DNA from: Pseudomonadaceae bacterium
Lineage (GTDB): Bacteria; Pseudomonadota; Gammaproteobacteria; Pseudomonadales; Pseudomonadaceae
Length of the DNA stretch: 64,000 nt
NCBI GenBank assembly: GCA_900766265.1
Contig: CAAFUS010000006.1
Coordinates: 496,001-560,000, forward strand
Direction of reading: 5' to 3'
Positions within the stretch are counted from its first letter, which is position 1. Each line of letters opens with the position of its first letter. The notes beneath the pieces are model-generated. The model saw nothing but the letters and a program-made list of their open reading frames with translations, was not told the DNA's origin and did no database searches. Both the position numbers and the translations under genes were made by a program. This document shows, piece by piece, positions 44,716-54,390 of this stretch.

Positions 44716-45210
44716 CTACAACAAGCCGGCTTCGGCGAACGAGTACGGGCTGCCCTTGCCGACGATGAAGTGATCCAGTACCCGGACATCGACGGTGGCC
44801 AGGGCGCTCTTCAGCCGCTCGGTGATCGCACGATCAGCGGCCGAGGGCTCGGTGTTCCCCGAGGGATGCTGATGCGCCAGGATCAGCGCCGAAGCGTTGA
44901 GCGCCAGCGCACGCTGGACCACCACCCTCGGATACACCGAAGTCTGGTCGACCGTGCCCTTGAACAGCGGCTCGAAGGCGAGCACCTGGTGCTGGTTGTC
45001 GAGAAACACGACGGCGAAGATTTCGTTCGGCTCCGCGACCAGTTTCAGGCGCAGGTAGTCGCGCACGGCGGCGGGACTGCCCAGCGCTGGACCGGCCTTG
45101 AACACGCGGTTCTCCAGCAGGGTGATGGCCTGCCGGATGATCCAGTCTTCGTGCTGGGCGGCGATCAGGGTGAGCGACTCCGGGCGGGAGTCGGCGATGA
45201 CAAGAGACAT
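44716..45210 (-). CDS. RadC family protein (JAB1/MPN-like fold), ICE-borne
   Basis: A 164-residue protein starting MSLVIADSRPESLTLIA (ATG at 45210). The metal motif LILAHQHPSGNTEPSAADRAIT matches RadC/YeeS proteins, and the N-terminal helical DNA-binding part of chromosomal RadC is absent, as in mobile-element versions. RadC's biochemical role remains unclear. It is the right border of the inserted cargo. Confidence 0.9.
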   Translation of the reverse strand: MSLVIADSRPESLTLIAAQHEDWIIRQAITLLENRVFKAGPALGSPAAVRDYLRLKLVAEPNEIFAVVFLDNQHQVLAFEPLFKGTVDQTSVYPRVVVQRALALNASALILAHQHPSGNTEPSAADRAITERLKSALATVDVRVLDHFIVGKGSPYSFAEAGLL

Positions 45211-45405
45211 GGCGAACCTCCAATGGATGAGATCGGAGGGCGCCTGCCCCTGGAGGGCAAACCCTCCTGGGGACGATGGGGATGGAACGGGTGACGAGCG
45301 GGCATCCACCACCGCGGATGCGGTGGCCGTTCGCGTCAAGGGATGCGATGCGAACGGGTTTCGATCAACGCGGACGAGCCGCGCCGCAGCCTTGAAGATC
45401 GATGG

Positions 45406-46149
45406 CTACCTGGGCATGTCACCGGCACCGCCGGTGGGCATGTCTTCGGAATGGGCAGGTTCGGCAACGGTCGTACCGCTGGCGGCGAGCAGGTCGATGG
45501 CCGACAGCAAGGCATCACCTTCGACAGGCCCGTGCAGCAGGAGGGTCTTGCCGGTCTCGCGGTCGCGCAGTTGCAAGGCCGGTGTGGCCGCGATGCCCTG
45601 CTCCGCGGCTTCCACCGCCTGAGCACGGATGACGGCATCGGGGCGATCGCTCTCGAGACAGCCCTGCATGGCTGGCGTGAGCTCGGGATAGTGCAGGCTC
45701 GCCGGCACACCCTGCCCGTCGCCACGGGTGTTCGCGTAGAGCCACGCCACGGCCTGCCAGAACGTGGTATGTCCCCCCGTCTCGCCCGCGCACTCCGCCA
45801 GGCGTGCCCCGGCAGTCGCGGCCGGCTCGTGCATGGACAGCGGCAGGTGGTGCCACTGCCAGTTCACCTCGGGATGGGCGTCGATCCAGCGCTTGAGCGC
45901 GGGGAAGTAGGCCCGGCAGTACGGACACTCCAGGTCGGCGTACCCGACCACCGTGAAGCGCGCATCGGCACGGCCATACAGCCAGGGCGGGCCGGCCGGT
46001 TTCGACGCTTCGGACCCGGCGGCGGCCAGGGGCATGGACTCGGTTGCCGGTTGCGGCGCGCGCAGCAGCATCCACGAGGCCACCGCAATCGTCACCACGA
46101 TCAGCAGACCGATCCGGGGATGACGGCGGGCGAAGGAAGGCATGCGCAT
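45406..46149 (-). CDS. DsbA-like thiol oxidoreductase of the ICE transfer system
   Basis: A 247-residue protein starting MRMPSFARRHPRIGLLIVV, with an N-terminal membrane anchor (about 13-30). The thioredoxin-fold active site is CPYC in YADLECPYCRAYF, and the cis-Pro loop is ATPALQ. It probably oxidises cysteines in the periplasmic transfer proteins, several of which are cysteine-rich. GGGAG before 46149 supports this start. Confidence 0.85.
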   Translation of the reverse strand: MRMPSFARRHPRIGLLIVVTIAVASWMLLRAPQPATESMPLAAAGSEASKPAGPPWLYGRADARFTVVGYADLECPYCRAYFPALKRWIDAHPEVNWQWHHLPLSMHEPAATAGARLAECAGETGGHTTFWQAVAWLYANTRGDGQGVPASLHYPELTPAMQGCLESDRPDAVIRAQAVEAAEQGIAATPALQLRDRETGKTLLLHGPVEGDALLSAIDLLAASGTTVAEPAHSEDMPTGGAGDMPR

Positions 46150-46162
46150 CGTGTCGCTCCCG

Positions 46163-49051
46163 TCAGGCCAACGTGTCCAGCGCCAGCGGTTCGATGCCCC
46201 GCGCACGGTCGATCTTCTCGGCCACGCGGAAGGCGGCATCCAGCTCGCTGATGCCGTGCTGCTGCATCAACTGGAAGCGTTCGGCCTTCTCCTCGGGCTC
46301 GGTCATCGCCATCGCCAGGTAGAGGCTGGGCGGCACAGCGCGGAACAGCACTTCCATCGACTTGGACAGGATGACGCCCTCGCTGAACTTGCCGGCCTCC
46401 TTGCGTGCCGAGAGCATCAGCGCCTTCTGCGAAGCGTTGAGTTCGCGGAAGCGCGCGATCTTCTCGACTTCATCGGGTGGCATCGACAGGCAGATCCACC
46501 ACTCGATCATGTTGAGCATGGGCTCGGCCGCTTTCGGCAAGTCGTCCAGGTTCTGCGTGGCGAGCCAGAACCAGGCGCCGAGCTTGCGCCACATCTTGGT
46601 GATCTTGACCACGTAGGGCGCGAGCAGCGGGTTCTTGGTGATGATGTGGCCTTCGTCCGTCACGTTGATGATCGGTCGGCCCAGGAACTGGTCGCGCTCG
46701 GCGATGTTGTTGACGGTGTTGATGAGCGAGATGTAGGCAATCGAGAGCTGGGCGTTGTAGCCCTCGCGCGCGAAGGTGGCCAGGTCCACGATGGTGATGT
46801 CCGCCTCGGGCCACGGCGTGCCGGACCGGTCGAACATCTCGCCGTCCACGCCCTGGCAGAACATATCCATGGCGTCGGCCATCTCCAGCAGCCGTGCGCG
46901 CCGCATCTCCGGCAGCGTGGCGTCGCGGGCGCGCTCGCGCAGTGCCTCGCGCACATCGCGCGTGAGCACCGTGCGTCTGTCCGCCACGCAATGCTGGGCC
47001 GCATCGAGAATGCACTGGCGGATCAGGCTGCGGTCGGCGCGCGTCATGCGCGCTTCTTCCTTGTCCTCGCCGCCGGTAATCATCAGCCGTGCAGTGATCT
47101 CCAGCTCGCCGAGCACGTCGCGCTGCTCGTCGCCTTCCACGGCCATGCCGGCATCGGTCTGGTCTTCGTCGAGCGCATCGGCGTCCAGCGTCTGTACCTG
47201 GCTCGGCGTATCGACCAGGCGCCAGGCGTCGGCGAACGGCGCCAGACTGACGCCCGCGCCCGGCGCGAGCTTCACTCGATGCACGGTGAGACCCAACCGT
47301 GCCGCGAAGTCGCCGAACAGGCCGAAGCTGTTGCCCGCCTCGACGATGAACAGGCGCGGCCGGTAGATCGCCGTCACCTGGTTCAGGATGTTGTTGAGCG
47401 TCGCGCTCTTGCCCGAACCCGTGGGGCCGAACAGGAACAGATGCGCGTTCATCTGCCGGTCGAGGCGGTTCAACGGATCGAAGGTGATCGGACCGCCGCC
47501 TCGGTTGAAGAACGTGATGCCGGGATGCCCTGTGCCCTGGCTGCGACCCCAGACCGGGGCCAGGTTCGCCGCGTGTTGCGCGAACATGAGTTGGGTGTAC
47601 CACTGGCGCTTGTCGGCAGCCGGATCGAACACGCACGGTAGCCAGCGCAGATAGCTGTTCAGCGGCGCCACCTCGTCCTCTTCGCGTACCGGTTGCAGGC
47701 CGGCGTTGAGCATCACGTTGACGAGCTGCAGGCCGCGCGCATCGAGCTGGGCCAGGTCGCGGCCGCGCAGGTAGAACGCCAGCGCGCCACGGTAGAGCTT
47801 GTGCGCGCTGCCGATCAGCCCGCGCGCCTGCTGCACGTCCTGCCGGGTCTGCTCCGAGGCCAGGGTCTCGCCGACGGCCTTCCTGGCGAGGTGGTTGAGG
47901 TGCGCCTCCAGTACGTCCTGGGGTGTGGCGACCAGCGTCAGGCACATCACCGTATCCTCGGGCATCTGGTCGAACAGCGCGTTCATGGCATCGCCGCCTT
48001 TGCGCGTCTCACCGGTCAGATGGCCGGTCGCCGGCGGCGTGCGCAGACGATCCATCACGATCACCCGATGCGGCATGCCATCGAAGAACCACAGGCCGTT
48101 GGGCACGTCCGAACGTGGCTGGCCGAAGAACAGGCGCTGCGCGAAGTCGGTGCCGCTGGCGAGTTCGATCTCGCCCTCCTCCCGCTCTTCCGGGTAGCGG
48201 GTCAGCGCGTAGAAGCGTTCCCGATCTTCGGCAGTGGCGCCGAGCAAAGTCGGATTCGGGTTGAACCAGCGCAGCAGCCAGGCGTGGATGTCCGCCGCGC
48301 CGAGACGCCGGGCTTTCACGCCGGCATTCGCCAGCCCGCCGACGAGGCGGTCGCAGATCGTCGTCAGCGCCTGCTCGGGCGACTGGCCGCGCCGCGAGGC
48401 CGGGGCCGCGGACGTGCTGCGGTAGACGACCATGCGCACGCGCCGGACCTGGCCGCGCCAAGGCAGGCGCGTCACGGCAGTATCCTCGAACAGGCCACCC
48501 GGCTTGGCGATGGCCCGCAGGTGATGGGCGAAGAAACGCAGGTAGAAGTCGCTGAATGCGCTGCCTTGCGCACGCGGCTGCAGATAGTTCGCCAGGGAGC
48601 GCAGATAGTTGTCCCAGTTGGCCTCGTCCTGGGCGTAGAGCTGCACCACCCAGGGGTTGTCGTCCAACTCGTCGAAGGAGTCCTGCAGGGCGTTCTCCAG
48701 CGCATCGCGCGCCTGCCACAGCCAGGCCATCTCGCGGCCCTCGGTGCCGACCGGCGCCAGCTCGAAGAAGGCCGCCACCGACTGGCCATCTTCCAGCAAC
48801 ATGCACTTGCTGCCGGGCAGGTACTCGACCCAGGGCAGCAAGTCCGCGAACGACGGCGCGACGCCATAGAGCGCATCGTGGTCGGCCTGGGTGGCCGGCC
48901 TGCGCCGGCCCCGGCCGAGCGCGCTGCCCGGCTCGGCGACACCCTGTGCCACCAAGGCCGCCACGTGCCGTGCCCAGGCATCATCGGTCGCATCCACGGC
49001 GTCAGCAGGCGATGCGTCGGGCTTGCGTGACCACGGCAGCGACCAGGCCAT
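46163..49051 (-). CDS. Conjugative transfer ATPase (TraC/VirB4-like, TIGR03744)
   Basis: A 962-residue protein. The N-terminal VirB4 core spans ~1-450; Walker A GPTGSGKSATLNNIL lies near residue 540 and Walker B-like ITIVDLATFAREG and NVTDEGHIITKNPLLA follow at about 750-800. It powers pilus assembly at the inner membrane. The ATG shares one base with the upstream stop. Confidence 0.93.
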   Translation of the reverse strand: MAWSLPWSRKPDASPADAVDATDDAWARHVAALVAQGVAEPGSALGRGRRRPATQADHDALYGVAPSFADLLPWVEYLPGSKCMLLEDGQSVAAFFELAPVGTEGREMAWLWQARDALENALQDSFDELDDNPWVVQLYAQDEANWDNYLRSLANYLQPRAQGSAFSDFYLRFFAHHLRAIAKPGGLFEDTAVTRLPWRGQVRRVRMVVYRSTSAAPASRRGQSPEQALTTICDRLVGGLANAGVKARRLGAADIHAWLLRWFNPNPTLLGATAEDRERFYALTRYPEEREEGEIELASGTDFAQRLFFGQPRSDVPNGLWFFDGMPHRVIVMDRLRTPPATGHLTGETRKGGDAMNALFDQMPEDTVMCLTLVATPQDVLEAHLNHLARKAVGETLASEQTRQDVQQARGLIGSAHKLYRGALAFYLRGRDLAQLDARGLQLVNVMLNAGLQPVREEDEVAPLNSYLRWLPCVFDPAADKRQWYTQLMFAQHAANLAPVWGRSQGTGHPGITFFNRGGGPITFDPLNRLDRQMNAHLFLFGPTGSGKSATLNNILNQVTAIYRPRLFIVEAGNSFGLFGDFAARLGLTVHRVKLAPGAGVSLAPFADAWRLVDTPSQVQTLDADALDEDQTDAGMAVEGDEQRDVLGELEITARLMITGGEDKEEARMTRADRSLIRQCILDAAQHCVADRRTVLTRDVREALRERARDATLPEMRRARLLEMADAMDMFCQGVDGEMFDRSGTPWPEADITIVDLATFAREGYNAQLSIAYISLINTVNNIAERDQFLGRPIINVTDEGHIITKNPLLAPYVVKITKMWRKLGAWFWLATQNLDDLPKAAEPMLNMIEWWICLSMPPDEVEKIARFRELNASQKALMLSARKEAGKFSEGVILSKSMEVLFRAVPPSLYLAMAMTEPEEKAERFQLMQQHGISELDAAFRVAEKIDRARGIEPLALDTLA

Positions 49052-49485
49052 CAGTAGTCCTCCACGCGTTCACCCGGCATCGCGTACTGCACGCGCTGGT
49101 AGAGCGGGAACACCGTGCTGTAGCCGGGCACCGGCACCGGGTCGGTGCCCGCCAGGTGCGGGAACACGTACATCACCAGGTCGGGATTCGGCAGGCGGTG
49201 GAACTGGCGGTAGATCTCGTTCTGCGCGGTACGGGTGTAGCGCGCCTGCACGCCGGGCGCCGCCTGCACATCGGCATCGGCCAGCGGCCGGCGCAGGCCC
49301 TGGCGCGCATCGAGCAGTTGCCGCGCGGCCTGGCCGCCGCCCGCGCTGCCGCCGGTCTCCTGATGCCAGATGTCGAGCATGGTGCTGTCGCCGTGTGGCA
49401 GCAGCTTCTCCTTGCTGGTGGCGCAGCCGCCGAGCAGGGTGGCCGCCAGCAGCACGGCGGCCGCGTCAATCCAGATCCGAGGCAT
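49051..49485 (-). CDS. Conjugal transfer lipoprotein, TIGR03751 family
   Basis: A 144-residue protein with a lipobox LLGGCATSK (Cys21) after a short hydrophobic leader. It ends YAMPGERVEDY. Likely an outer-membrane-anchored TraV-like subunit. It overlaps the upstream gene by 20 bases. Confidence 0.88.
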   Translation of the reverse strand: MPRIWIDAAAVLLAATLLGGCATSKEKLLPHGDSTMLDIWHQETGGSAGGGQAARQLLDARQGLRRPLADADVQAAPGVQARYTRTAQNEIYRQFHRLPNPDLVMYVFPHLAGTDPVPVPGYSTVFPLYQRVQYAMPGERVEDY

Positions 49486-50899
49486 GGGCTTCTCCGGTGC
49501 GGTGGTGGACCCGACGCCCCTTGGCGTCGTAGTCGATGTCGAGCGGCTGCTCCAGATGCACGGCCACCCTGGCGCCGGGCTGCACGTAGACCGCCGCGAA
49601 GGCCTGGCCGTAGAGCTTGTTGACCCAATCGGCCATGTCGCGCACGCCGCCCGCGAGGATGCGGCCCATCGCTTCGTTGCCGCTGATGCCGACGGTGCCC
49701 AGCGAGCCGTTGCTGTTGGCGACCACGGCCACGCTGCCGTTGTCGGACTTGATGAGCGAAGCGGCGCCGGCGCCGGCCGCGGTGATGAGTGCCTGGCTGC
49801 CCAGGTACTGCTGGGCGTTGCTGCGCCGCTCGCCGCTGACGCACGGAATGCCGTAGGGGTCGCTGATCCAGCCCAGGCCGCCTTGGATGCTGGCGCCGTT
49901 GTGCCCCGAGTTGCCGCCGCTGCTACTGCCCTTGCTGCTGTCCTCCGGCACCGTGCGGATGGTGCCGTCCTGGAACACGAACGTGACCGAGCGGATTTGC
50001 CCGCGCACGCACGAGAGCGTCCAGTCGCCCGAGGCCGTGCCGCTGACCACGGCGCCGGCCACGTCGGGGATGTCGATGCCGTTGGCCGTGAGGTTGTCCG
50101 GGCCGATCAGCACCTTGAACGGGTACGGGTCGTTGACGGTTCCATCGATCGGCACGCGCCCGATCAGCGCCGTCATGGCAATCGACCCCATGAGCGTCGA
50201 GTTCGACGGCACGGTGTAGACAGCCTTCGTGGATGCGCCCACGGCGCGGCTGCCGACGTCGGCGACGGATTCCACTGCGGCCGACAGGCTCTTCTGGGCC
50301 GGCCCGAAGCTCAGGGGAAAGCTCGGCTCCTTGCTGCCGTTCTTGGCGTCGACCTTGGCATCGTCGGGCTCGACCCACTGCGTGCCACCGACGCCGCGGT
50401 TGAAGCGCTTGCCGTCACCCTCTTCCAGTCCCAGCCCGACGGGCAGGTCGGACGGGCCACCCTTGCCGGAAAGACCGTCCAGTTGCCGCTGCAGATCCTG
50501 CAGCAGCCCCTGGGCCTGCTGCCTGTCGCTGGCCACCTGGTTACGCTCCTGCTCCAGGCGGTTGCGTTCGCCTTCCAGCGCGCTCTGGATGCGTTGGTCG
50601 ATCGCGCTTTCCCGGGCACGCAGGCGCTCGTTCTCGGCCTTGTGCTGCTTGTTGTCGCCGAGCGCGCTTTGCAGCTCGGTGCGCAACTGCTTCACCTGGG
50701 CCACCAGCGTGGCGACGGTATCGCGCGGCGTGTCGCCTGCGATGCCCAGGGCTTTCATCTCCTCGGGCGTGAGCGTACTGGCCGCGCCCTTGGGGGCGGG
50801 CTGGCCGCCGGGGGCGCCGGAGAACAGCTTGATGCCGACGAACACCAGCAGCAGCGCCATCGGGATCAGCAGCCACTTGAGCAGCGGATTACTCTTCAT
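49466..50899 (-). CDS. ICE transfer protein, TIGR03752 family (TraB/VirB10-like)
   Basis: A 477-residue protein. One N-terminal membrane helix (about 8-27), a long coiled coil (about 75-145, with LQSALGDNKQHKAENERLR) and a C-terminal VirB10-like domain (about 215-460) follow each other as in TraB, the scaffold linking inner and outer membranes. Confidence 0.9.
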   Translation of the reverse strand: MKSNPLLKWLLIPMALLLVFVGIKLFSGAPGGQPAPKGAASTLTPEEMKALGIAGDTPRDTVATLVAQVKQLRTELQSALGDNKQHKAENERLRARESAIDQRIQSALEGERNRLEQERNQVASDRQQAQGLLQDLQRQLDGLSGKGGPSDLPVGLGLEEGDGKRFNRGVGGTQWVEPDDAKVDAKNGSKEPSFPLSFGPAQKSLSAAVESVADVGSRAVGASTKAVYTVPSNSTLMGSIAMTALIGRVPIDGTVNDPYPFKVLIGPDNLTANGIDIPDVAGAVVSGTASGDWTLSCVRGQIRSVTFVFQDGTIRTVPEDSSKGSSSGGNSGHNGASIQGGLGWISDPYGIPCVSGERRSNAQQYLGSQALITAAGAGAASLIKSDNGSVAVVANSNGSLGTVGISGNEAMGRILAGGVRDMADWVNKLYGQAFAAVYVQPGARVAVHLEQPLDIDYDAKGRRVHHRTGEAHASDLD

Positions 50900-51803
50900 C
50901 GCGCGCTCCTCCGGTCGAACCGGCCGCAGCGGCCGGCGGCAGGTTCACGGTGGCGTCGATCGGGCTCAGCGCCGGCAGCAGCGACTCGGCCAGGCCGTGG
51001 CCGCGCGTGACCAGGTAGAGCACCGTGGTGTCGGACGCGGTGCCGGCCGGCCCCAGGTTCGGATGCTGGAAGGTCGCCGCCACGAAGTTCCCCTGCAGGG
51101 CGCGCGGGTCGAGGTCGAGCCAGCGCGCCGAGGTATTGGTGAGCCGCACGGCCGTCACCCACTGGTCTTCCAGGCGCCACGCGGCCAGTGCCCGCGCATG
51201 CACCGGCAGTGTCGGCAGCAAGGTGTCCAGCGCGAGGCCGCGGCGCAGGTTTGCGCGCCCGATGCCGGCGACCGGCTCGACGGTGCGCAGCGGCGCGTAC
51301 AGGTTCTGCGCGGCATGGCGCGTCAGCACGACCGATACCGGCGTTTCGCGCCGGGGAACGGATTTGTCTGCGGGCGCATCGGCCTGCTCGTCCGCGCCAC
51401 TTGCTGCACCGCCGCCGTAGCGCTTCGCGGGGGCCTCCGCTTCCACGATGCGCACCGGCTCCAGCGGCGCCTGGCCGTCCTTCGCCGGCTCGGCGGCGAT
51501 GTCGAGCAGGATCAGCGCGCCGGATTCCACGTCCTGCAGTTGCAGCCGCGTGGGCGGAATCGGCTCGCTCGCCCGCAGGTAGATCGCGCCGCCCGCACTC
51601 TGCACGCGCAGATGGTCGCCGACGCTGGCCGGTACGCCGACGCGCACATTGCGGTCGATGAAGACCACGCGCTCCTGGCCGACCACCAGCGGCACCGGCA
51701 GGGGCAGCCGCTCCCAGCGCAGGATTTCCACGGCCTGGCTGGCCGGCACGACACCGAGGATCAGCAGGACGCTGGCCAGGGCCGACAAGGCAACGGGCTT
51801 CAT
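50889..51803 (-). CDS. ICE transfer protein, TIGR03749 family (TraK/VirB9-like)
   Basis: A 304-residue exported protein: leader ending ASQAVE, then ILRWERLPLPVPLVVGQERVV. The beta-rich mature part fits a secretin-like TraK subunit of the outer-membrane core complex. Overlaps the next gene by 11 bases. Confidence 0.88.
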   Translation of the reverse strand: MKPVALSALASVLLILGVVPASQAVEILRWERLPLPVPLVVGQERVVFIDRNVRVGVPASVGDHLRVQSAGGAIYLRASEPIPPTRLQLQDVESGALILLDIAAEPAKDGQAPLEPVRIVEAEAPAKRYGGGAASGADEQADAPADKSVPRRETPVSVVLTRHAAQNLYAPLRTVEPVAGIGRANLRRGLALDTLLPTLPVHARALAAWRLEDQWVTAVRLTNTSARWLDLDPRALQGNFVAATFQHPNLGPAGTASDTTVLYLVTRGHGLAESLLPALSPIDATVNLPPAAAAGSTGGARDEE

Positions 51804-52492
51804 GGGGAGTCTCCCTGCAGGTGGCCGGGGGCGTTGGCGGGCACGCCGGCCTGGGTCGGCGTCGGCGGCGGTTCGATGCGCTGGGGTGCGCTGGCGTAGC
51901 AGTCCAGCGCCAGGCCGAAGGGGTTGCGCTCGGGGTCGATGTCCAGCCGGACGACCTTGATGGGGTAGCGCACCAGGGCGCGCTTGACCTGCTCGGAGCC
52001 GTAGTATTCGTCCGCGCTCACGTCGAGCGTGACGATCCAGTCGCGGTCGGAGACCACCTTGACGCGCGTGGCCGGATCATCGCCGTAGCCGCGGCCGGGA
52101 ATCTCGTAGATGCCGCGCACGCGCTGACGCAGCTCGCCACTGGCGCGCCGGTACTCGTAGTCCTGCTGCAGGAAGGCCCGGCAGCCCGGCGTCAGGTAGG
52201 CCGACAGCGCGCGCAGGTTGCGCGGATAGTCTTCTTCGCCGTTCGTGGGCCAGCGCTGCACCTGCTGCCAGATGTAGAACGAGAAGGCATACACGCTCTC
52301 GGGCGGCACGTCCCACCACTTGCGCGTGCTGCCCGAGCGCAGGTCCGGCGGCACATGGATGGTCAGACTCTTCGGCGCACTCCACCAACCGAAGCCGAGC
52401 AGCAGCGCCACCACGAACAGTGCGCCGGCCCCCAGACGCAGCGTCTTCACATGCGCCTGCAGGTGCGCAACCTCGTTCCTGAAACGGCTCAT
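51800..52492 (-). CDS. ICE transfer protein, TIGR03746 family (TraE/VirB8-like)
   Basis: A 230-residue protein starting MSRFRNEVAHLQAHVKTLR. One membrane helix (about 20-40) is followed by a periplasmic domain with WWDVPPESVYAFSFYIWQQ. The longer frame reaching 52915 is antisense-free but runs through the TIGR03750 gene and is rejected. Start overlaps the upstream stop by 4 bases. Confidence 0.88.
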   Translation of the reverse strand: MSRFRNEVAHLQAHVKTLRLGAGALFVVALLLGFGWWSAPKSLTIHVPPDLRSGSTRKWWDVPPESVYAFSFYIWQQVQRWPTNGEEDYPRNLRALSAYLTPGCRAFLQQDYEYRRASGELRQRVRGIYEIPGRGYGDDPATRVKVVSDRDWIVTLDVSADEYYGSEQVKRALVRYPIKVVRLDIDPERNPFGLALDCYASAPQRIEPPPTPTQAGVPANAPGHLQGDSP

Positions 52493-52899
52493 GGCGCCCC
52501 TCGATCGGCGTTGCGCCGGGTCGTCCAGTAGCCCGAGCGGGTGATGAGGCGCCGGCCGCCCAGGAGCGCTGCCAGCGCCGGGTGCCGCAGGGCCAGCCGC
52601 CACTGGAGCTGCCGGTACAGCCAGGTGTCGGGCCGGCCGCGCTTCTGCGCGCGCAGGAAGCCACCGCCGACAAAGACGCCCAGCGCGATGCCGGCGACGA
52701 TCAGCGTCGGCACCATGGCGATGCTGTGCGTGAGCCAGGCCAGCGGCAGGCCGAGTGCGAATCCGGCTGCGGCCGACAGGCCGGCGCAGATCCACAACTC
52801 GTCGGCGGTCAGCCCGCGCACGACCACCGGCTGGCGATTCAGCCGGTGCGGCAGGAAGCTCACCAGCGTGTCTTGCGGGGTCTCCGAGGGGACGGCCAT
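52489..52899 (-). CDS. Conjugal transfer protein, TIGR03750 family (TraL-like)
   Basis: A 136-residue protein. FLPHRLNRQPVVVRGLTADEL precedes two hydrophobic helices (about 37-80), then LRAQKRGRPDTWLYRQLQWRL. This is the VirB3/TraL layout, an inner-membrane partner of the TraC ATPase. Confidence 0.88.
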   Translation of the reverse strand: MAVPSETPQDTLVSFLPHRLNRQPVVVRGLTADELWICAGLSAAAGFALGLPLAWLTHSIAMVPTLIVAGIALGVFVGGGFLRAQKRGRPDTWLYRQLQWRLALRHPALAALLGGRRLITRSGYWTTRRNADRGAP

Positions 52900-52911
52900 C
52901 GCTTGCCGCCC

Positions 52912-53280
52912 TCACAGCACGCCGGTGGCCTTGGTGAGCAGCCAGATGCCGACCACCAGCAGGATCGCGCCCACGGCGACCGTCAGGCCGAACTGGCCCC
53001 AGGTGGCGCGGCCGGTGTGGATCTCCGAGTAGCGCGTGTAGGCGTGATAGCAGACACCGACGAACATCGATGCGACCACCAGCAGCGCGATCAGCAGCAC
53101 GATGTCGTAGCCGTAGTTCTGCAAGGTCTGCAGGATGCCGCTGCCCTGGCCGCGCGAAGGGTCCTCCATGGTCGGCAGGCCCTGCGCGAAGGCCGACAGC
53201 GGCAGGCCTGCGAGCGCCAGCGGCAGCAGCGGTGCGGCGATGCGGGACGAAATGCGATGGGGTGTCGGTGGCATGTTCAT
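52912..53280 (-). CDS. ICE membrane protein, TIGR03745 family (pilin-like)
   Basis: A 122-residue protein with a leader (SAFAQGLPTMEDPSRGQGSG follows it) and two hydrophobic helices (about 55-75 and 100-120), resembling the TraA/VirB2 pilin layout. GSGILQTLQNYGYDI is characteristic of the family. Confidence 0.85.
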   Translation of the reverse strand: MNMPPTPHRISSRIAAPLLPLALAGLPLSAFAQGLPTMEDPSRGQGSGILQTLQNYGYDIVLLIALLVVASMFVGVCYHAYTRYSEIHTGRATWGQFGLTVAVGAILLVVGIWLLTKATGVL

Positions 53281-53302
53281 GGCGTATGGCCTTTCGTGAC
53301 GG

Positions 53303-53542
53303 TCAGGAGAGGAGGAAGAAGGTCAGCACCAGGTACATCGCCACGAAGCGCACGACGACGGCGAGGAACTGACGTTCAGTGATGCGGTGCTCGGCCCAGC
53401 CGACGTAGGCGGTGCGCATGGCCCACACGCCCCACAGCAGCAACACGGCGAACACGAAGCCCAGCACCACGGCAGAGACGGCCGAAGGCGCAAAGCCGCC
53501 GTTGGCCTGGAAGGCGGCGACCTGATCGGCAGAGGGCGTCAT
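53303..53542 (-). CDS. ICE membrane protein, TIGR03758 family
   Basis: A 79-residue protein starting MTPSADQVAAFQANGGFAP. Two hydrophobic helices (about 18-40 and 60-79). Overlaps the RAQPRD gene by 4 bases. A small pilin-like or assembly subunit. Confidence 0.85.
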   Translation of the reverse strand: MTPSADQVAAFQANGGFAPSAVSAVVLGFVFAVLLLWGVWAMRTAYVGWAEHRITERQFLAVVVRFVAMYLVLTFFLLS

Positions 53543-53904
53543 GGCGACGGCTCCTCGTCGTCGGCGCGGTCGCGGTGGACGTAATCGCCGGCCAGCGGGA
53601 CGGGATCGCGCGGCTGGGCGCGCTGGGGCACGAGGTAGTCCTGCAAGCCGGCGCGAACGCGCTTCAGGTCGGCGCGCAGTCGGGCGTAGTCGAAGTGGTA
53701 GCGGGCGCGTTCCTGCGGAGCGGTATTGGCGGCGTGCTCGGCGAGGCGGTCGATCAGGTCGAGTTGGCGGGCGAGCGCGGTGAGCTGCTCACGCTCCATG
53801 GCGACGCCGTCGGCGGCGACGGCAGGCTGCAGGGCCGAGAACGACACGGCCAACAGCACGGCCAGCGAAGGCCATGCGGATGCGCGGCGTTTGGTCTGTC
53901 CCAT
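53539..53904 (-). CDS. RAQPRD family ICE protein
   Basis: A 121-residue exported protein with the family-naming motif RAQPRDP near its C-terminus and a leader ending QPAVAAD. It begins the secretion operon in ICEs of this type. Function unknown. Its start marks the border with the second cargo island. Confidence 0.9.
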   Translation of the reverse strand: MGQTKRRASAWPSLAVLLAVSFSALQPAVAADGVAMEREQLTALARQLDLIDRLAEHAANTAPQERARYHFDYARLRADLKRVRAGLQDYLVPQRAQPRDPVPLAGDYVHRDRADDEEPSP

Positions 53905-54065
53905 CGTGCCATTCCCCGTTGAAGCGGATGGCCAGATGCTGTGGCGCGCTCTCGCTTTGCGCCGCAGGGAATGGGAACTCCGGCATGACCGGATTCCCGG
54001 GGCGAGCTGGCGATCAACCGTGCAATGCTCCCGGGATTGCGGAGTTGGCCAGCGCCTACCGCAGC

Positions 54066-54103
54066 TTGGTAGAATTGGCTAAACTTGGCAATCGTAATTT
54101 ACG
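54066..54103 (+). promoter_or_regulatory. Operator candidate upstream of the HTH gene
   Basis: Three TTGG words at 54066, 54075 and 54085 are spaced ~10 bases, one helical turn, and are followed by the palindrome CGTAA-T-TTACG (54093-54103), 26 bases before the HTH start. Small HTH proteins of this type often bind such repeats. The 53905-54065 part of the gap shows nothing else. Confidence 0.45.
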
Positions 54104-54128
54104 AAAGGCCAGATCGGATGGTTTCCGG

Positions 54129-54329
54129 ATGACTGAAGTCGAGAGCGAGATCCTCACGCTTGAGGAGGTCGCGGCCTACCTCAAAGCCGGGAAACGGACG
54201 GTCTATCGCCTTGCCCAGAAAGGCGAGATTCCGGCGTTCAAGCTTGGAGGTACCTGGCGCTTCCGCCGCTCGGAGCTGGATCGGTGGATCGCCGAAAGCA
54301 TCAGCAAGAAGAAGCCGGAGGCAGAGTGA
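54129..54329 (+). CDS. Excisionase-family helix-turn-helix protein
   Basis: A 66-residue protein starting MTEVESEILTLEEVAAYL. A single MerR/Xis-type winged HTH: LTLEEVAAYLKAGKRTVYRLA, split as helix and turn, then GEIPAFKLGGTWRFRRSELDRWI. Basic tail KKKPEAE. It probably controls the restriction-like genes that follow, 62 bases downstream, rather than ICE excision. Confidence 0.85.
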   Translation: MTEVESEILTLEEVAAYLKAGKRTVYRLAQKGEIPAFKLGGTWRFRRSELDRWIAESISKKKPEAE

Positions 54330-54390
54330 GCGTGCACCAAATCGGCAACCGAATCACGTTCGGGAAAGAACCAAGGGGAGGATTGCTGGC

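Noticed and set aside
46142..49030. Two long plus-strand ORFs over the transfer ATPase
   Set aside because: Antisense shadows of a conserved VirB4-like gene.
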